Source: CAVVAL01 sp963740215 (GTDB lineage Bacteria > Actinomycetota > Actinomycetes > Mycobacteriales > Cryptosporangiaceae). From it: a DNA stretch of 64,000 bases. The notes under the pieces are model-generated. The model was not told where the DNA came from and did not search any database. It saw nothing but the letters and a program-made list of their open reading frames with translations. Below are positions 28,528 to 36,622 of this stretch, piece after piece. Location of the stretch: the NCBI GenBank assembly GCA_963740215.1, contig CAVUDJ010000005.1, positions 372,001-436,000 on the forward strand, given 5' to 3'. A program made the position numbers and the translations under genes. Positions within the stretch are counted from its first letter, which is position 1. Every line of letters starts with the position of its first letter.

Positions 28528-28546
28528 TCACTCAATTAGTCACTCA
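28527..28546. promoter_or_regulatory. Paired 12-bp-phased repeats, candidate integrase arm sites (right)
   Basis: GTCACTCA at 28527 and 28539, followed by CCGG, repeats the 4252/4264 pair at the opposite end of element 1. The pair starts at the int stop codon. Confidence 0.55.
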
Positions 28547-28548
28547 CC

Positions 28549-28651
28549 GGGCAGAGCAGGGGCCCCGCGCCATACGGCGGCGGGGCCTCTGACCTGTCTC
28601 AACCAGACGCGCGCTCGGCAGGACTCGAACCTGCAACCTCTTGATCCGTAG
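28549..28651. repeat. att copy 2 (junction of elements 1 and 2)
   Basis: The 56-bp core 28596-28651 is identical to the tRNA-Arg copy at 55713. The whole 103 bp matches att copy 1 with one mismatch, including the GAGGCCCCGC-type terminator hairpin. As sequenced it is element 1's right end and element 2's left end at once. Confidence 0.9.
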
Positions 28652-28843
28652 AGGTCTGCCGATCGTCTATGGCGTCCACTGAGTGCGGTATTTGCAGGTC
28701 ACAGCCTCCGCCAATGTCCACACCGTCCACTAGATCGGCCCCGTCCGGGGCGGTCTGTGAGAGGGGCGTGAGACAGAAAGCGGGCCCGGAACGCGGCGTC
28801 GGAAGCGCCGGCCGGGCCCTTGATCCGATGGAGGTCGGACCCA

Positions 28844-29359
28844 ATGACCAGTATCTCGATTCCCGATGGTGTTCTGGAAGACGTCGCCGACTTCACCCTG
28901 TCCGCCATGCCTGCCGACGTTGACTGGGGGCAGCGCGAGCTGCACGTCTCCGTCGAGCACCGCGTCGACGGCCGGTCGCTGGTCGCGCTGTGGGAGGAGC
29001 AGGGCGACGGCACCGAGATCGAGCTCACCAGCGGGGAGGGCCGCCAGGTCGCGATCGCGGTCCTCGCCGCGTGCGACCAGGCCGACGGCATCAAGCCCGC
29101 CGGCCCGTGCTCCGGCGGCGTCTCGTGGTGCGCCGACGGCCAGCACACCGGAGAGCACACCGCCACGGCGGGCGTCGTGCCTGTGTCGCTGTGGGGCGAG
29201 CAGCTCGCCGTCACGCTCGTCCAGGACGGCGCCGAGCCGCTCGTGTCCATCGAGCAGGTCGGTGGGGTCGAGGCCGCGACGCTCACCCTCGACGAGGCCA
29301 CACAGCACGCCCTGGCGGTGCTGCGGGCCGTGGCGCTCGCAGGTGGTGGCACCAAGTGA
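28844..29359 (+). CDS. DUF6907-like protein
   Basis: 171 residues. The ATG at 28844 has GGAGG about 9 nt upstream, so an earlier in-frame start at 28820 is rejected. A central CSGGVSWCADGQHTGEHTA block (Cys/His) and a following beta-rich half ending in an Ala-rich helix resemble DUF6907 proteins of actinomycete mobile elements. It opens the element 2 transfer operon. The preceding 190 bp (28652-28843) hold its promoter region, one GTGAGAC site at 28768 and no gene. Confidence 0.6.
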   Translation: MTSISIPDGVLEDVADFTLSAMPADVDWGQRELHVSVEHRVDGRSLVALWEEQGDGTEIELTSGEGRQVAIAVLAACDQADGIKPAGPCSGGVSWCADGQHTGEHTATAGVVPVSLWGEQLAVTLVQDGAEPLVSIEQVGGVEAATLTLDEATQHALAVLRAVALAGGGTK

Positions 29360-29586
29360 TCCGCGACGATCTGCGGCAGGTCCTGCTGCTGCAGGGCATG
29401 GAGCGGGCCGGGAGCCTCCGGTTCATCCGGCAGATCCTGCCGGACCCCGCCGCACGGACTCCTCGTCGATTCGTCGTCGACGCCGGGCGCGGCCGGGTCG
29501 AGCTGCTCGCGTGCGAGGTCGACGAGTGGGCGCGTGACCTCGAAGCGGCCCGGACCGTCGTCCCCGTACCGCTGGAGGTGTGCTGA
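29356..29586 (+). CDS. Small hypothetical protein in transfer operon
   Basis: 76 residues from a GTG overlapping the previous stop. It reads IRDDLRQVLLLQGMERAGSL and then a basic/acidic half. No family recognised. Overlaps and abutment with both neighbours argue that it is a real translated gene. Confidence 0.55.
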   Translation: MIRDDLRQVLLLQGMERAGSLRFIRQILPDPAARTPRRFVVDAGRGRVELLACEVDEWARDLEAARTVVPVPLEVC

Positions 29587-29925
29587 ATGGCCCCCGTCCT
29601 GACACATCCCGCATGGTGCTCGCTGGAGCACTGCACCGCCGACGCGCGGGCGCTCACCGTCAACGGCATGCGCGCGATGGGCATGGGCAGCACCGCGCAC
29701 CGGTCAGCGCCGATCCCGCTGGATCTGCCGCTGGCCACCGACAACGCACAGGTCGAGGTGCGGCTGACCCGCGCGGTCGCGCCGTGGAGGTGCGTGACGT
29801 ACCTGCGCGTACTGATTGGCCCGAACGCCGAGTACTCGATCCCGGTCGACTCCGCGCGGGCGGCCGGAAACGCGGTCGCCGAGCTGCTGCGCACCGCCGA
29901 CGACGACCCCGGGGAGAGCCCGTGA
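29587..29925 (+). CDS. DUF6907-like protein
   Basis: 112 residues starting MAPVLTHPAWCSLEHCTADA. A Cys/His N-terminus is followed by a beta-rich region (VEVRLTRAVAPWRCVTYLRV) and a helix ending AVAELLRTADDDPG, comparable to the 28844 protein. It abuts the preceding stop and overlaps the WhiB gene by 4 bp. Function unknown. Confidence 0.55.
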   Translation: MAPVLTHPAWCSLEHCTADARALTVNGMRAMGMGSTAHRSAPIPLDLPLATDNAQVEVRLTRAVAPWRCVTYLRVLIGPNAEYSIPVDSARAAGNAVAELLRTADDDPGESP

Positions 29926-30170
29926 GCAGGACGCTCCCGGCGAAGCGGCTCACGCTGCCGGCGTTCAGCGCCGCACCGGCCTGCCGGACCGCCGATCCAG
30001 AGCTGTTCTTCCGCGACCGCCGCGACGACGACGCACTCGCCGCCGCCCGGGCCGTCTGTCACCGCTGCCCCGTCAAGGCCGAATGCCTGGCCTGGGCCAC
30101 GAAGCACGACGTGTTTGGCGTGTGGGGCGGCACGACCCGCACCCAACGGACCCGTAGGAGGAACCCGTGA
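29922..30170 (+). CDS. WhiB-family iron-sulfur regulator
   Basis: 82 residues from a GTG. Four cysteines (21, 46, 49, 55) fit the C...CxxCxxxxxC cluster-binding pattern, with CHRCPVKAEC. The G[VI]WGG turn appears as FGVWGGTT, followed by a basic RTRRRN tail. WhiB proteins are [4Fe-4S]-binding sigma-factor partners and are frequent on actinophages and AICEs. It overlaps spdB by 4 bp, suggesting element-level control of transfer genes. Confidence 0.9.
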   Translation: MSRTLPAKRLTLPAFSAAPACRTADPELFFRDRRDDDALAAARAVCHRCPVKAECLAWATKHDVFGVWGGTTRTQRTRRRNP

Positions 30171-31237
30171 GCGCCCTTCCGATCCTCCGCCGACGCGGCC
30201 AGACGGACACAGATCCGCTGGCCGCCGCCGAACGCGGCGCGGAGCTGGCACGCCTCGCCGCGGAGACCGCAGCGGCGAACGCCGAGCGGTCCCGGATCGA
30301 GGTTGAGACCCGGATCGCGCTCGCGCGCCTCGAGCGGGACGCGGCCAGGGAAGACGCCGAGCGGCATGCCACGGCACGCCACGGCAAGCGGCAGGCGCGC
30401 CGCGCCGAGCGGGCCGCGCGCCTCCGTGCTCTGCTGGCCCGCCTGCGCCCCGTGGCGCCGCTGGTCGTGGTCAACGCGGCGGCGATGTACGGGCAGATCG
30501 GCGCCGGGTACGAGTACCTCACGTCGGACAGCACGAGCGTCCCGGCGAAGCTCGCGGTCGCCGTCCTGGTCGCCTCGGCGGCCGAACTGATCGCCGTGTA
30601 CGTCGGATGGCACGCCCACGACGCGCTGCTGCGCGGCGACGGGCGGACCGCCGGCCGGCTGCGCCGAGCGTCGTACCTGCTGGCTGCGGTAATCGGGGCG
30701 GTGAACTACTCGCACTTCGCCGGCGACGGCTTCACGCCGACGTGGGCAGCTGTGGTGTTCGCGCTGTTCTCCGCGGCGTCGCCGTGGCTGTGGGGGCTGC
30801 ACACCCGGCGGGCGCAGCACGTCCAGCTGACCGCCGAGGGCCGCGCCGACACCGCCGGTACGGTGTTCTCCGGTGAGCGGGTCCGGGCGTTCCCGTGGCG
30901 GTCGTGGCACGCGCGCCGCTGGTCGATCGACCACGGCGTGAATGACCCGATCGAGGCGTGGGAGGGCTACCGCGCCGAACGCACTGCGAGGCGCGCCGGG
31001 GAGCGGGAGTGCGGGTGTGGTCTGCCGGGCGTGCCGAGCCGTGCCGAGCGGGAGTCGATGGCGCCCGCCGAGGTACGCGACTCGGCGCGGCGGACGTACC
31101 TGACAGCTGTCTCCGCTGGCCTCGCGGTGACCGACCGGCAGCTCGCCGAGGCCTACGGGATGCGGGACCGATGGGCGCGCGAGCGGATCCGCGAGGCCCG
31201 TGCCGACCGCACGGAGGAAGGGTCTGGTCAGCGTTGA
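30167..31237 (+). CDS. DUF2637/SpdB-like transfer (spread) membrane protein, element 2
   Basis: 356 residues, same plan as the element 1 copy: charged N-terminal helix, four membrane helices (PLVVVNAAAMYGQIGAGY, the region to ELIAVYVGW, ASYLLAAVIGAVNY, AAVVFALFSAASPWLW), and an HTH-like C-terminus with DRQLAEAYGMRDRWARERIR. The middle third is nearly identical between the two elements. Its last codons overlap the 37-bp operator-like sequence at 31229. Confidence 0.85.
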   Translation: MSALPILRRRGQTDTDPLAAAERGAELARLAAETAAANAERSRIEVETRIALARLERDAAREDAERHATARHGKRQARRAERAARLRALLARLRPVAPLVVVNAAAMYGQIGAGYEYLTSDSTSVPAKLAVAVLVASAAELIAVYVGWHAHDALLRGDGRTAGRLRRASYLLAAVIGAVNYSHFAGDGFTPTWAAVVFALFSAASPWLWGLHTRRAQHVQLTAEGRADTAGTVFSGERVRAFPWRSWHARRWSIDHGVNDPIEAWEGYRAERTARRAGERECGCGLPGVPSRAERESMAPAEVRDSARRTYLTAVSAGLAVTDRQLAEAYGMRDRWARERIREARADRTEEGSGQR

Positions 31238-31265
31238 CTGCGGGGTCTGGTCAACGGTCAACATC
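31229..31265 (-). promoter_or_regulatory. 37-bp operator-like sequence, copy B
   Basis: Read on the minus strand it matches copy A (42027-42063) at 35 of 37 positions. It includes GATGTTGACCGTTGACCAG and a CGTTGAC...GTCAACG dyad. Copy A sits 20 bp upstream of the XRE-TPR regulator start, so this is a likely second binding site for that regulator. Confidence 0.6.
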
Positions 31266-31318
31266 TTCCGGCGACGCGAGGCTAGCTCCGATGGTGGTGT
31301 ATGCCTCGTTCGTCGGGT

Positions 31319-31534
31319 TCAGGCCTGGTCGTCCGTCGGCGGCGGCTCGCCGCTCTCCATCCGCGCCAGCGCGTCCTGCACATCGCCCTCGTGGTAGCGC
31401 CGCTCACCCCCGGCAAGCAGGCGCGATCGGACCCCGTACCGCTCGGCGTAGGCAGCGACGGTCTGCCGATGCACCCCCCACTTCTGGGCCACCTGGTTCG
31501 GCCTGAGCCACCGAACTCCGTCGTCGTCGACCAC
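31319..31534 (-). CDS. Small MerR-like HTH protein
   Basis: 71 residues from a GTG at 31534. WLRPNQVAQKWGVHRQTVAA is an excisionase-type helix-turn-helix, followed by YGVRSRLLAGGERRYHEGDV (wing). It is oriented against the surrounding operon. It could be an excisionase for element 2 or a regulator of the transfer genes; position favours the latter. Confidence 0.65.
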   Translation of the reverse strand: MVDDDGVRWLRPNQVAQKWGVHRQTVAAYAERYGVRSRLLAGGERRYHEGDVQDALARMESGEPPPTDDQA

Positions 31535-31674
31535 GCTTCACCCCCACGTCTGAACTGGCTGAATCGTAGCGGCCGGTGCAGGTGGTGCCGGTGGGAGTAC
31601 TGAACTGACATAACTGGTGTAACTGGAGTCTGTGATGCACACTGAGCGTCACGGCTGAACCGGGAGGTAACACC

Positions 31675-31902
31675 ATGCCGCTCATCGCTCGCCGGACCGT
31701 GAAGCTAGGCCCGCTGCGACTGCACTTCACGCACAAGGGCTACAGCTCGCACAGCTGGAAGATCGGCCGCTGGTCGTGGAACGCCAAGACCCGCCGGCAC
31801 CGGCTCGACCTGCCGGGCCCGCTGTCCTACATCAGCCCGCCGCCGCCGAGGCAGCCCCGCCGCAAGGCCACCAAGTCCACCCGTTCGACCCGATCCCGGT
31901 AA
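31675..31902 (+). CDS. DUF4236-like small basic protein
   Basis: 75 residues, with GGGAGG upstream of the ATG. MPLIARRTVKLGPLRLHFTHKG resembles the beta-strand start of DUF4236 proteins; the C-terminus is proline- and lysine-rich (PPPPRQPRRKATKS). Function unknown. It is followed directly by the GTCTCAC array. Confidence 0.55.
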   Translation: MPLIARRTVKLGPLRLHFTHKGYSSHSWKIGRWSWNAKTRRHRLDLPGPLSYISPPPPRQPRRKATKSTRSTRSR

Positions 31903-31905
31903 CTC

Positions 31906-32036
31906 GTCTCACGCCTTGTCTCACCGGCTGTCTCACGCCGTCTCGTCTCACGTCTCGTCTCACGTCTCACGCAGGTCAGAGGGCCTGTCTCACCACATGC
32001 CGGACCGCGAACCACCCCTCGCGTCTCACGTCTCAC
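31906..32036. repeat. GTCTCAC direct-repeat array (candidate clt/TRS of element 2)
   Basis: Nine same-strand copies of GTCTCAC at 31906, 31918, 31930, 31945, 31957, 31964, 31987, 32023 and 32030. Runs of exactly 12-bp spacing occur (31906/18/30 and 31945/57), and two GTCTCG variants lie between. The array fills the intergenic gap before the membrane and FtsK-like genes. Isolated GTGAGAC copies occur at 28768, 40734 and 40744. Confidence 0.65.
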
Positions 32037-32048
32037 AGGGAGCCCACC

Positions 32049-33644
32049 GTGTCGGAACTGGTGCAGGAAGAGCTGGCCGCCGAGCCCGCCGACGAGGTGC
32101 CCGCTGCAGCCGAGGCGGAGGCACCGGAAACACAGCCCGAGCCGCCGCGGCGCCCGTCGCCGATCATCGCGGCGCTGGTCTTCGCCGGCTGCGTGCTGGC
32201 GTTCGGCCTCGTGGCGCTCGTTCGGTTCCTCGGCTGGCGTGGTCTGGCGATCGCCGCGGCGGTCGTGATCGGTCTGGTGCTTCTGATGGTGTGGGCGCGC
32301 CGCGCGAAGGGCTCCGCTAGGGGAACCGCCACCAGGGCCACTACAGGACGTTCACCAGGTCGGCGCCGCGCCGCTCTCGCCGGTGTTGGTAGCCGACGGC
32401 GCGCTGGTGGTGGCTCAGGGCGTGGCCGCTCCGGCGGCGGCGCGGTGGGTCGCAACGGGCGCGGTAAGGGCCCGGGCGGCGCGCTGCGGCGAGCCGGGGC
32501 GGCAGCGAAGAAGGCCATGAAGTCGGCCACTGGCGCGCTCCCGCGAGGCAAGGGCCGGAAGCAGGGCGGAGCCGCCGGGTCAGGCGGCAAGAAGGGTTCC
32601 GGCTTGCTACGTCGCCGGGGCGGTACGGGGGCGGCCGCGCGGTCCGGCGCGGGCACTGGCCGGTCGCGGGCACTTGGTGGTCTCGGTCGGCGCAGCGGTT
32701 CGTCGACGGGCACGCGCGGCCGGCGCAGTACGTCCGGGCGTCGCAAGGGGATGCTGCGGAAGGCCGCTGGTGGACTCGGCGCGTTCGCCGCCTGGCCGTT
32801 TGTGGCGGCTGCAGCGAAGCGCTCGCAGCGGAGGGCAACTGCCGGCCAGTCCTCGGACGGAGCGACGCCGACGAAGAAGGTCGGCAGAATCCGGCGAGCC
32901 GCACGTGCCGCCGGTCGCGCTGGCCGCGGCACACGGTCGGCGTGGCGCGCCAGCCGGCGAGGCGGTACCAGGGCCCGGCTGATCGCCAAGCGCGTCCGTA
33001 AGGCCGCTCGCGGCAAGGGCGTCCGCAAGGCGATGGGTGGCTACGCCTGGGCCGCTGGCGTGCTGGCATTCCTCGGCGCTCGGCGCGCCACCCGGTGGAG
33101 CGTGCGGAAGGTCGCCCGGGGCGCGCGGATCGGCTGGTGGCACGTCCGGAACGCCGCACGCAAGGCCGTCTCCAAGGTGCTGACCAAGCTCGGCCGCGCC
33201 CCGCTGCTGCCGCTCGCCCCGCTCACCAAGCCTGCAGCGAAGACGAACGCCGACGCCGACACGGCGAGCACCGAACCGACCGAACAGGACACCGGGCGCG
33301 GACAGTCCGCACCCGCCCAACGAAAGGAACCCGCCATGTTGTCAGAGGCATCAGAGCCGGAGGGCATGCTCGACTTCGGACGCATCCTGCGCACCGAGAG
33401 CGAGACCGCCGACGAGTACGCCGACCGCGCCAAGCAGTTCGCCGACATGGCGGAGAGCGAGCTGCCGCTGAATGAGCAGTCGCGCGAGGCAGTCCGGCAG
33501 TACTCCGAGGCGCTGAACCTCGTCGCCGAGATGGGCGCCGAGATGGTGTCGGTGTTCGCCGGCGACCACGCCGAGGACATCGAGCGCCTGGAGAGCCCCA
33601 GGGTCAACGAGGAGGAGTGGGACGCCTCGCGCAACGACGTCTGA
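32049..33644 (+). CDS. Membrane protein with long Arg/Gly-rich basic region
   Basis: 531 residues from the GTG at 32049 (AGGGAG upstream); a longer reading from 31776 crosses the repeat array and is rejected. An acidic N-terminus (about 1-38) is followed by two adjacent membrane helices to about residue 85. About 340 residues of Arg, Gly, Ala, Ser and Lys then follow, like histone H1 tails, with hydrophobic stretches (LGAFAAWPFVAAAA and YAWAAGVLAFLGA). The last 100 residues are acidic and helical. An internal ATG at 33335 has GAAAGGAA before it and could start a separate 103-residue product. It lies beside the FtsK-like gene, so a DNA-binding membrane partner for transfer is plausible. Confidence 0.7.
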   Translation: MSELVQEELAAEPADEVPAAAEAEAPETQPEPPRRPSPIIAALVFAGCVLAFGLVALVRFLGWRGLAIAAAVVIGLVLLMVWARRAKGSARGTATRATTGRSPGRRRAALAGVGSRRRAGGGSGRGRSGGGAVGRNGRGKGPGGALRRAGAAAKKAMKSATGALPRGKGRKQGGAAGSGGKKGSGLLRRRGGTGAAARSGAGTGRSRALGGLGRRSGSSTGTRGRRSTSGRRKGMLRKAAGGLGAFAAWPFVAAAAKRSQRRATAGQSSDGATPTKKVGRIRRAARAAGRAGRGTRSAWRASRRGGTRARLIAKRVRKAARGKGVRKAMGGYAWAAGVLAFLGARRATRWSVRKVARGARIGWWHVRNAARKAVSKVLTKLGRAPLLPLAPLTKPAAKTNADADTASTEPTEQDTGRGQSAPAQRKEPAMLSEASEPEGMLDFGRILRTESETADEYADRAKQFADMAESELPLNEQSREAVRQYSEALNLVAEMGAEMVSVFAGDHAEDIERLESPRVNEEEWDASRNDV

Positions 33645-33687
33645 TCCGTTCACCATCGACAACTCACCAACGAGGGGACTGGCCAGC

Positions 33688-35661
33688 ATGAGCGAGGAGC
33701 AGAGCCCTGGCTCGACGCACGGCCTGGGCGGCGCGGTCAACGCCACGGTGGCGACCGCGCTGCTCGGTGCTGCCGCCGACCTGACCGGGATCTCTCCCTG
33801 GTGGGCTGCGGCAGCGGTCGCGCCTGCTGTGGCCGGTGGTGTGCGTGCCACTCTGAGCGGTCGCGCCGTGTCCAGCGTCGTGTACCGGGCCGGGTGCTGG
33901 CTCTGCGCTGGTGCGTGGGTCGCGCACGCCGCGGCCGACACCCCCTGGTCGGTCGGGTCGTTCGCTGCGCTCGCCGCCGGCGGCGTGTCGGCGTGGCTCC
34001 TGTCCCCCGTTCTGGCGTGGCGTGACCGGAAGGTCGCCGACCGGCGGGCGCTGCTGGCGGCGATGAGCCGGAAGCGGCGCATCGCCGAGGAGTGGCGGCT
34101 GCGGCTCGCGACCGTGTGCGGGCTGCGGAACCACCGGATCGTCGACGTCGCGCCCTGGGACAACGGGTTCGGCTACACCGTCGTCGTCTCGCTCGTCGGC
34201 ACCGGCAAGTCGCTGGAGAACCTCCGGCCGGCGTCGGTGACCTCCCGGTTGGCGACCGACGCCAATCTGCCCGAGGGCTGCGGCCTGGAGATCGGCGCGG
34301 GCCCAAGCCGGGGCGTTGTCCTGGTGCGGGTCACGACGAAGGACGCGTTCGCGGAGGAGTGTCCTTTCCCGCTGGATGACCTGTCGGTGACGTCGATCGA
34401 CGAACCGATCCGTTTCGGCCGGTACCGCGACGGCACCGTCGCCGAGGCGCTGCTGCGGTGGCAGCGGCTGATCATGGTCGGCCCGCCCGAGTCCGGGAAG
34501 ACGAACCAGCTGCGCACCATCATCGGCCAGATCCTCCGCACCGACGACGCGATCGTGCGGATCATCGACCTCAACGGCGGCGGGCTGGCGTGGCCGTGGC
34601 TGCGGGTATGGCGCGACGAGAAGACCAAGCAGTCGGTGATCGACTGGGTAGCGCCAAACCCTGAGGAGGCCGCCCGGTGCGCCGCCGACACGCTGTGGGA
34701 GGCGAAGCGCCGCAAGACTGAGTACGACCACCTGCTCGTCGACGACGACAAGCTGCCGGCCGGGGATGGCCGTGGCGGCAACCCGCCGCCGGCGATCTTC
34801 CTGATCTTCGACGAGGGCGCCGAGGTCGGCGGAGCGGCGGCTACGCCAGCGGCGCGGGCAGCGAAGCGGGACATCGCCGAGCTGATCCGGATTGGCCGGT
34901 CGGCCGGCGTCAACGTCATCCAGTCGTATCTGCGCGCGACCACGGACATCACCGGCGCGACGGCGAACAAGCGGCTCTCGGGAACGCGTGTCCTGATGCG
35001 AGTGCAGGACCCGGTCGAGGGGCAGCACCTGTTCGGGCAGAACGTCGACCCGCAGGATGCGCCGTACCAGGGTTGCGGCTGGCTGGCCGAGTACGGGCAG
35101 GATCAGCGGCCGTTCCGCGGTGACCGGACGGTCGGCCGCGCGATCGACACGATTGCCATGGCGACGACAGACCGGCGGCCCGTGGTGCATCCGTCGCCGA
35201 ACTACGCGGGTCGCTGGGACCGGATCCGGGTTCCGGGCACGCGGAGGTCTACACCTACTGCCCCAGCCGCGCCGAGCGGCTCGACGTCGCGACTGGATCG
35301 CCTCCGGCAGGTGGCATCCGGGTTCCGGGCGACGATGGACCGTGTCCGGGAGCAGCGCGGGGAGATCCGGCACGATCCGGGGCTGGCCGCCCGGTTCGAC
35401 GATGTGATCAAGGGCTTGGACCTGCCGGACGCGGATGGGTCGCGGCCGGACCCGCGGACGCGGATGGTCACTATCGTGCGCGGATCCGGCCGGGCTGGTA
35501 TCAGCGCCGAGGCGCTACGGGAGCGGCTCGCCGCTGAGGGCTACGGGGTGTCCCGCGCGACGCTGTACCGCTGGCTGGCGGACTCCGACGAGGTGGTCAG
35601 CGGCGACACGGGCTGGGTCCACCGTGACCACGACGGCGGAACGGAAGGGGTGCGGTCATGA
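33688..35661 (+). CDS. FtsK/TraB-like DNA translocase, element 2
   Basis: 657 residues, with GAGGGGA upstream. Membrane helices lie in about residues 15-110. The motor has Walker A GPPESGKTNQL, IIDLNGGGLAW, Walker B PPAIFLIFDEGAEVGG, and IQSYLRATTDITGATANKRL followed by GTRVLMRVQDP. The C-terminal 60 residues form a winged helix (ISAEALRERLAAEGYGVSRA, ATLYRWLADSDEV), where TraB-type pumps read their 8-bp target repeats. The GTCTCAC array 1.7 kb upstream is the candidate target. It is shorter than, and clearly diverged from, the element 1 translocase. Confidence 0.88.
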   Translation: MSEEQSPGSTHGLGGAVNATVATALLGAAADLTGISPWWAAAAVAPAVAGGVRATLSGRAVSSVVYRAGCWLCAGAWVAHAAADTPWSVGSFAALAAGGVSAWLLSPVLAWRDRKVADRRALLAAMSRKRRIAEEWRLRLATVCGLRNHRIVDVAPWDNGFGYTVVVSLVGTGKSLENLRPASVTSRLATDANLPEGCGLEIGAGPSRGVVLVRVTTKDAFAEECPFPLDDLSVTSIDEPIRFGRYRDGTVAEALLRWQRLIMVGPPESGKTNQLRTIIGQILRTDDAIVRIIDLNGGGLAWPWLRVWRDEKTKQSVIDWVAPNPEEAARCAADTLWEAKRRKTEYDHLLVDDDKLPAGDGRGGNPPPAIFLIFDEGAEVGGAAATPAARAAKRDIAELIRIGRSAGVNVIQSYLRATTDITGATANKRLSGTRVLMRVQDPVEGQHLFGQNVDPQDAPYQGCGWLAEYGQDQRPFRGDRTVGRAIDTIAMATTDRRPVVHPSPNYAGRWDRIRVPGTRRSTPTAPAAPSGSTSRLDRLRQVASGFRATMDRVREQRGEIRHDPGLAARFDDVIKGLDLPDADGSRPDPRTRMVTIVRGSGRAGISAEALRERLAAEGYGVSRATLYRWLADSDEVVSGDTGWVHRDHDGGTEGVRS

Positions 35662-35862
35662 GTAGCACCCAGTGCGTATGACGCTTCTATACACACGCAC
35701 GGCGAGACCCGAAGCCGCACGCCACGAGGACGCACCGGTCCCTGTGATGACCACCTCGCCGCCAAGCACCGCGCCGAGTAGTCCGTTCGGTCAGACGCTC
35801 CGCCGGCGGCAGCCGACCGCGTCATCCTCAACCCCTGACTCCCGCGCGGAAGGAACACGCCC

Positions 35863-36360
35863 ATGCGCCGCACTGGCACCGTCCTGCTGACCGTCACGCT
35901 CGCCCTGGCCGGTTGCACCTCCGAGTCGCCCCGGACGCCCGGCGCCAAGGTAGCCCCGACATCGGTCAGCCCGTCGCCCGCCGAGGAGCCACGTACTGCG
36001 GTGGCAGCGCAGACGGCGGCTCAGCGATCGTTCGACGCCTTCGCTGCTGGGGACTGGGCAGGCGCGTGGGACGAGTGGAACGGCGCCGGCAAGGCCGCTT
36101 TCAGCCGGGAGGACTACGTCCGGCTGCACACCACGTGCAAGACGCTGACCGGGCTCCCGTTCAAGATCAAGACCGCGCGGCTCGAAGGCGCTGACAAGGC
36201 GGTAGTGCAGGCGGAGCGTGCATCGTTCGCGTTCGCCTACGAGATGACCTACGAAGAAGGCCGGTGGCGGTTCCAACCGGACGCCGACGCGATGGCGGAC
36301 TACCGGCTCGGCGTCGACGCGTTGATCGCGAAGAAGAAGACCGAGGGCACCTGCGGATAG
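35863..36360 (+). CDS. Lipoprotein
   Basis: 165 residues with a lipobox at LALAGC (Cys19) after a short hydrophobic leader, a Ser/Pro linker, then an NTF2/SnoaL-like alpha-beta part: RSFDAFAAGDWAGAWDEWNG and MTYEEGRWRF. It is probably anchored outside the membrane. It follows the translocase gene by 200 bp; that gap (35662-35862) shows no convincing gene. A transfer-associated surface role is inference. Confidence 0.75.
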   Translation: MRRTGTVLLTVTLALAGCTSESPRTPGAKVAPTSVSPSPAEEPRTAVAAQTAAQRSFDAFAAGDWAGAWDEWNGAGKAAFSREDYVRLHTTCKTLTGLPFKIKTARLEGADKAVVQAERASFAFAYEMTYEEGRWRFQPDADAMADYRLGVDALIAKKKTEGTCG

Positions 36361-36376
36361 GGGGCCGGGGTCCGCC

Positions 36377-36586
36377 ATGACTGGTTCCGTACAGCCGGCG
36401 TCAGATCCGACGCCGGAGGACGTCGCGTTGGCGGTCGCGCTCGCGACCCTGAACGCTCACGCCGAGGTCGAAGCCGAGGGTGGCTCCATCTGCGCGATCT
36501 GCGAACCACCGACGCGTTTCCCGTGCGTGTTCGTCCTCCAGGCACGCCAATCGATCGAGCACGGCCCCGCCGAGAGGCCCGCGTGA
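36377..36586 (+). CDS. Small hypothetical protein with CxxC
   Basis: 69 residues, ATG at 36377 shortly after the lipoprotein stop. It contains ICAICEPPTRFPC (possible metal site) preceded by a helix VALAVALATLNAHAEVEAEG. No family recognised. It is the last plus-strand gene of the transfer module. Confidence 0.5.
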   Translation: MTGSVQPASDPTPEDVALAVALATLNAHAEVEAEGGSICAICEPPTRFPCVFVLQARQSIEHGPAERPA

Positions 36587-36622
36587 GGCTCGCCAGCTAC
36601 TGGGCAGGCGCCCGCGGGCGGT

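Larger units (their letters stand above)
4098..28651. mobile_element. Element 1: AICE-type integrative and conjugative element, 24.5 kb
   Basis: Bounded by direct 56-bp att cores at 4098 and 28596. It carries the standard AICE set in one direction: regulator (GntR), SpdB, FtsK-like transfer ATPase, replication protein, Xis and tyrosine integrase, with int beside the tRNA-proximal att. The left 12 kb is cargo not typical of AICE backbones: secreted proteins, surface glycosylation genes, an IS and an ImmA/PIN pair. Its integrase and replication genes are frameshifted as sequenced, so whether it is active cannot be judged. Confidence 0.85.

Noticed and set aside
31906..32036. CRISPR-like array
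   Set aside because: The repeat unit is only 7-8 bp, spacers are 0-29 bp and not unique 30-mers, and there are no cas genes.
33664..35373. 569-aa minus-strand frame opposite the element 2 translocase
   Set aside because: Compositional shadow; the opposite frame carries Walker A/B and membrane helices.
35672..35890. 72-aa ORF between translocase and lipoprotein
   Set aside because: No SD, no domain, Ser/Thr/Pro-rich composition, and it overlaps the lipoprotein start.
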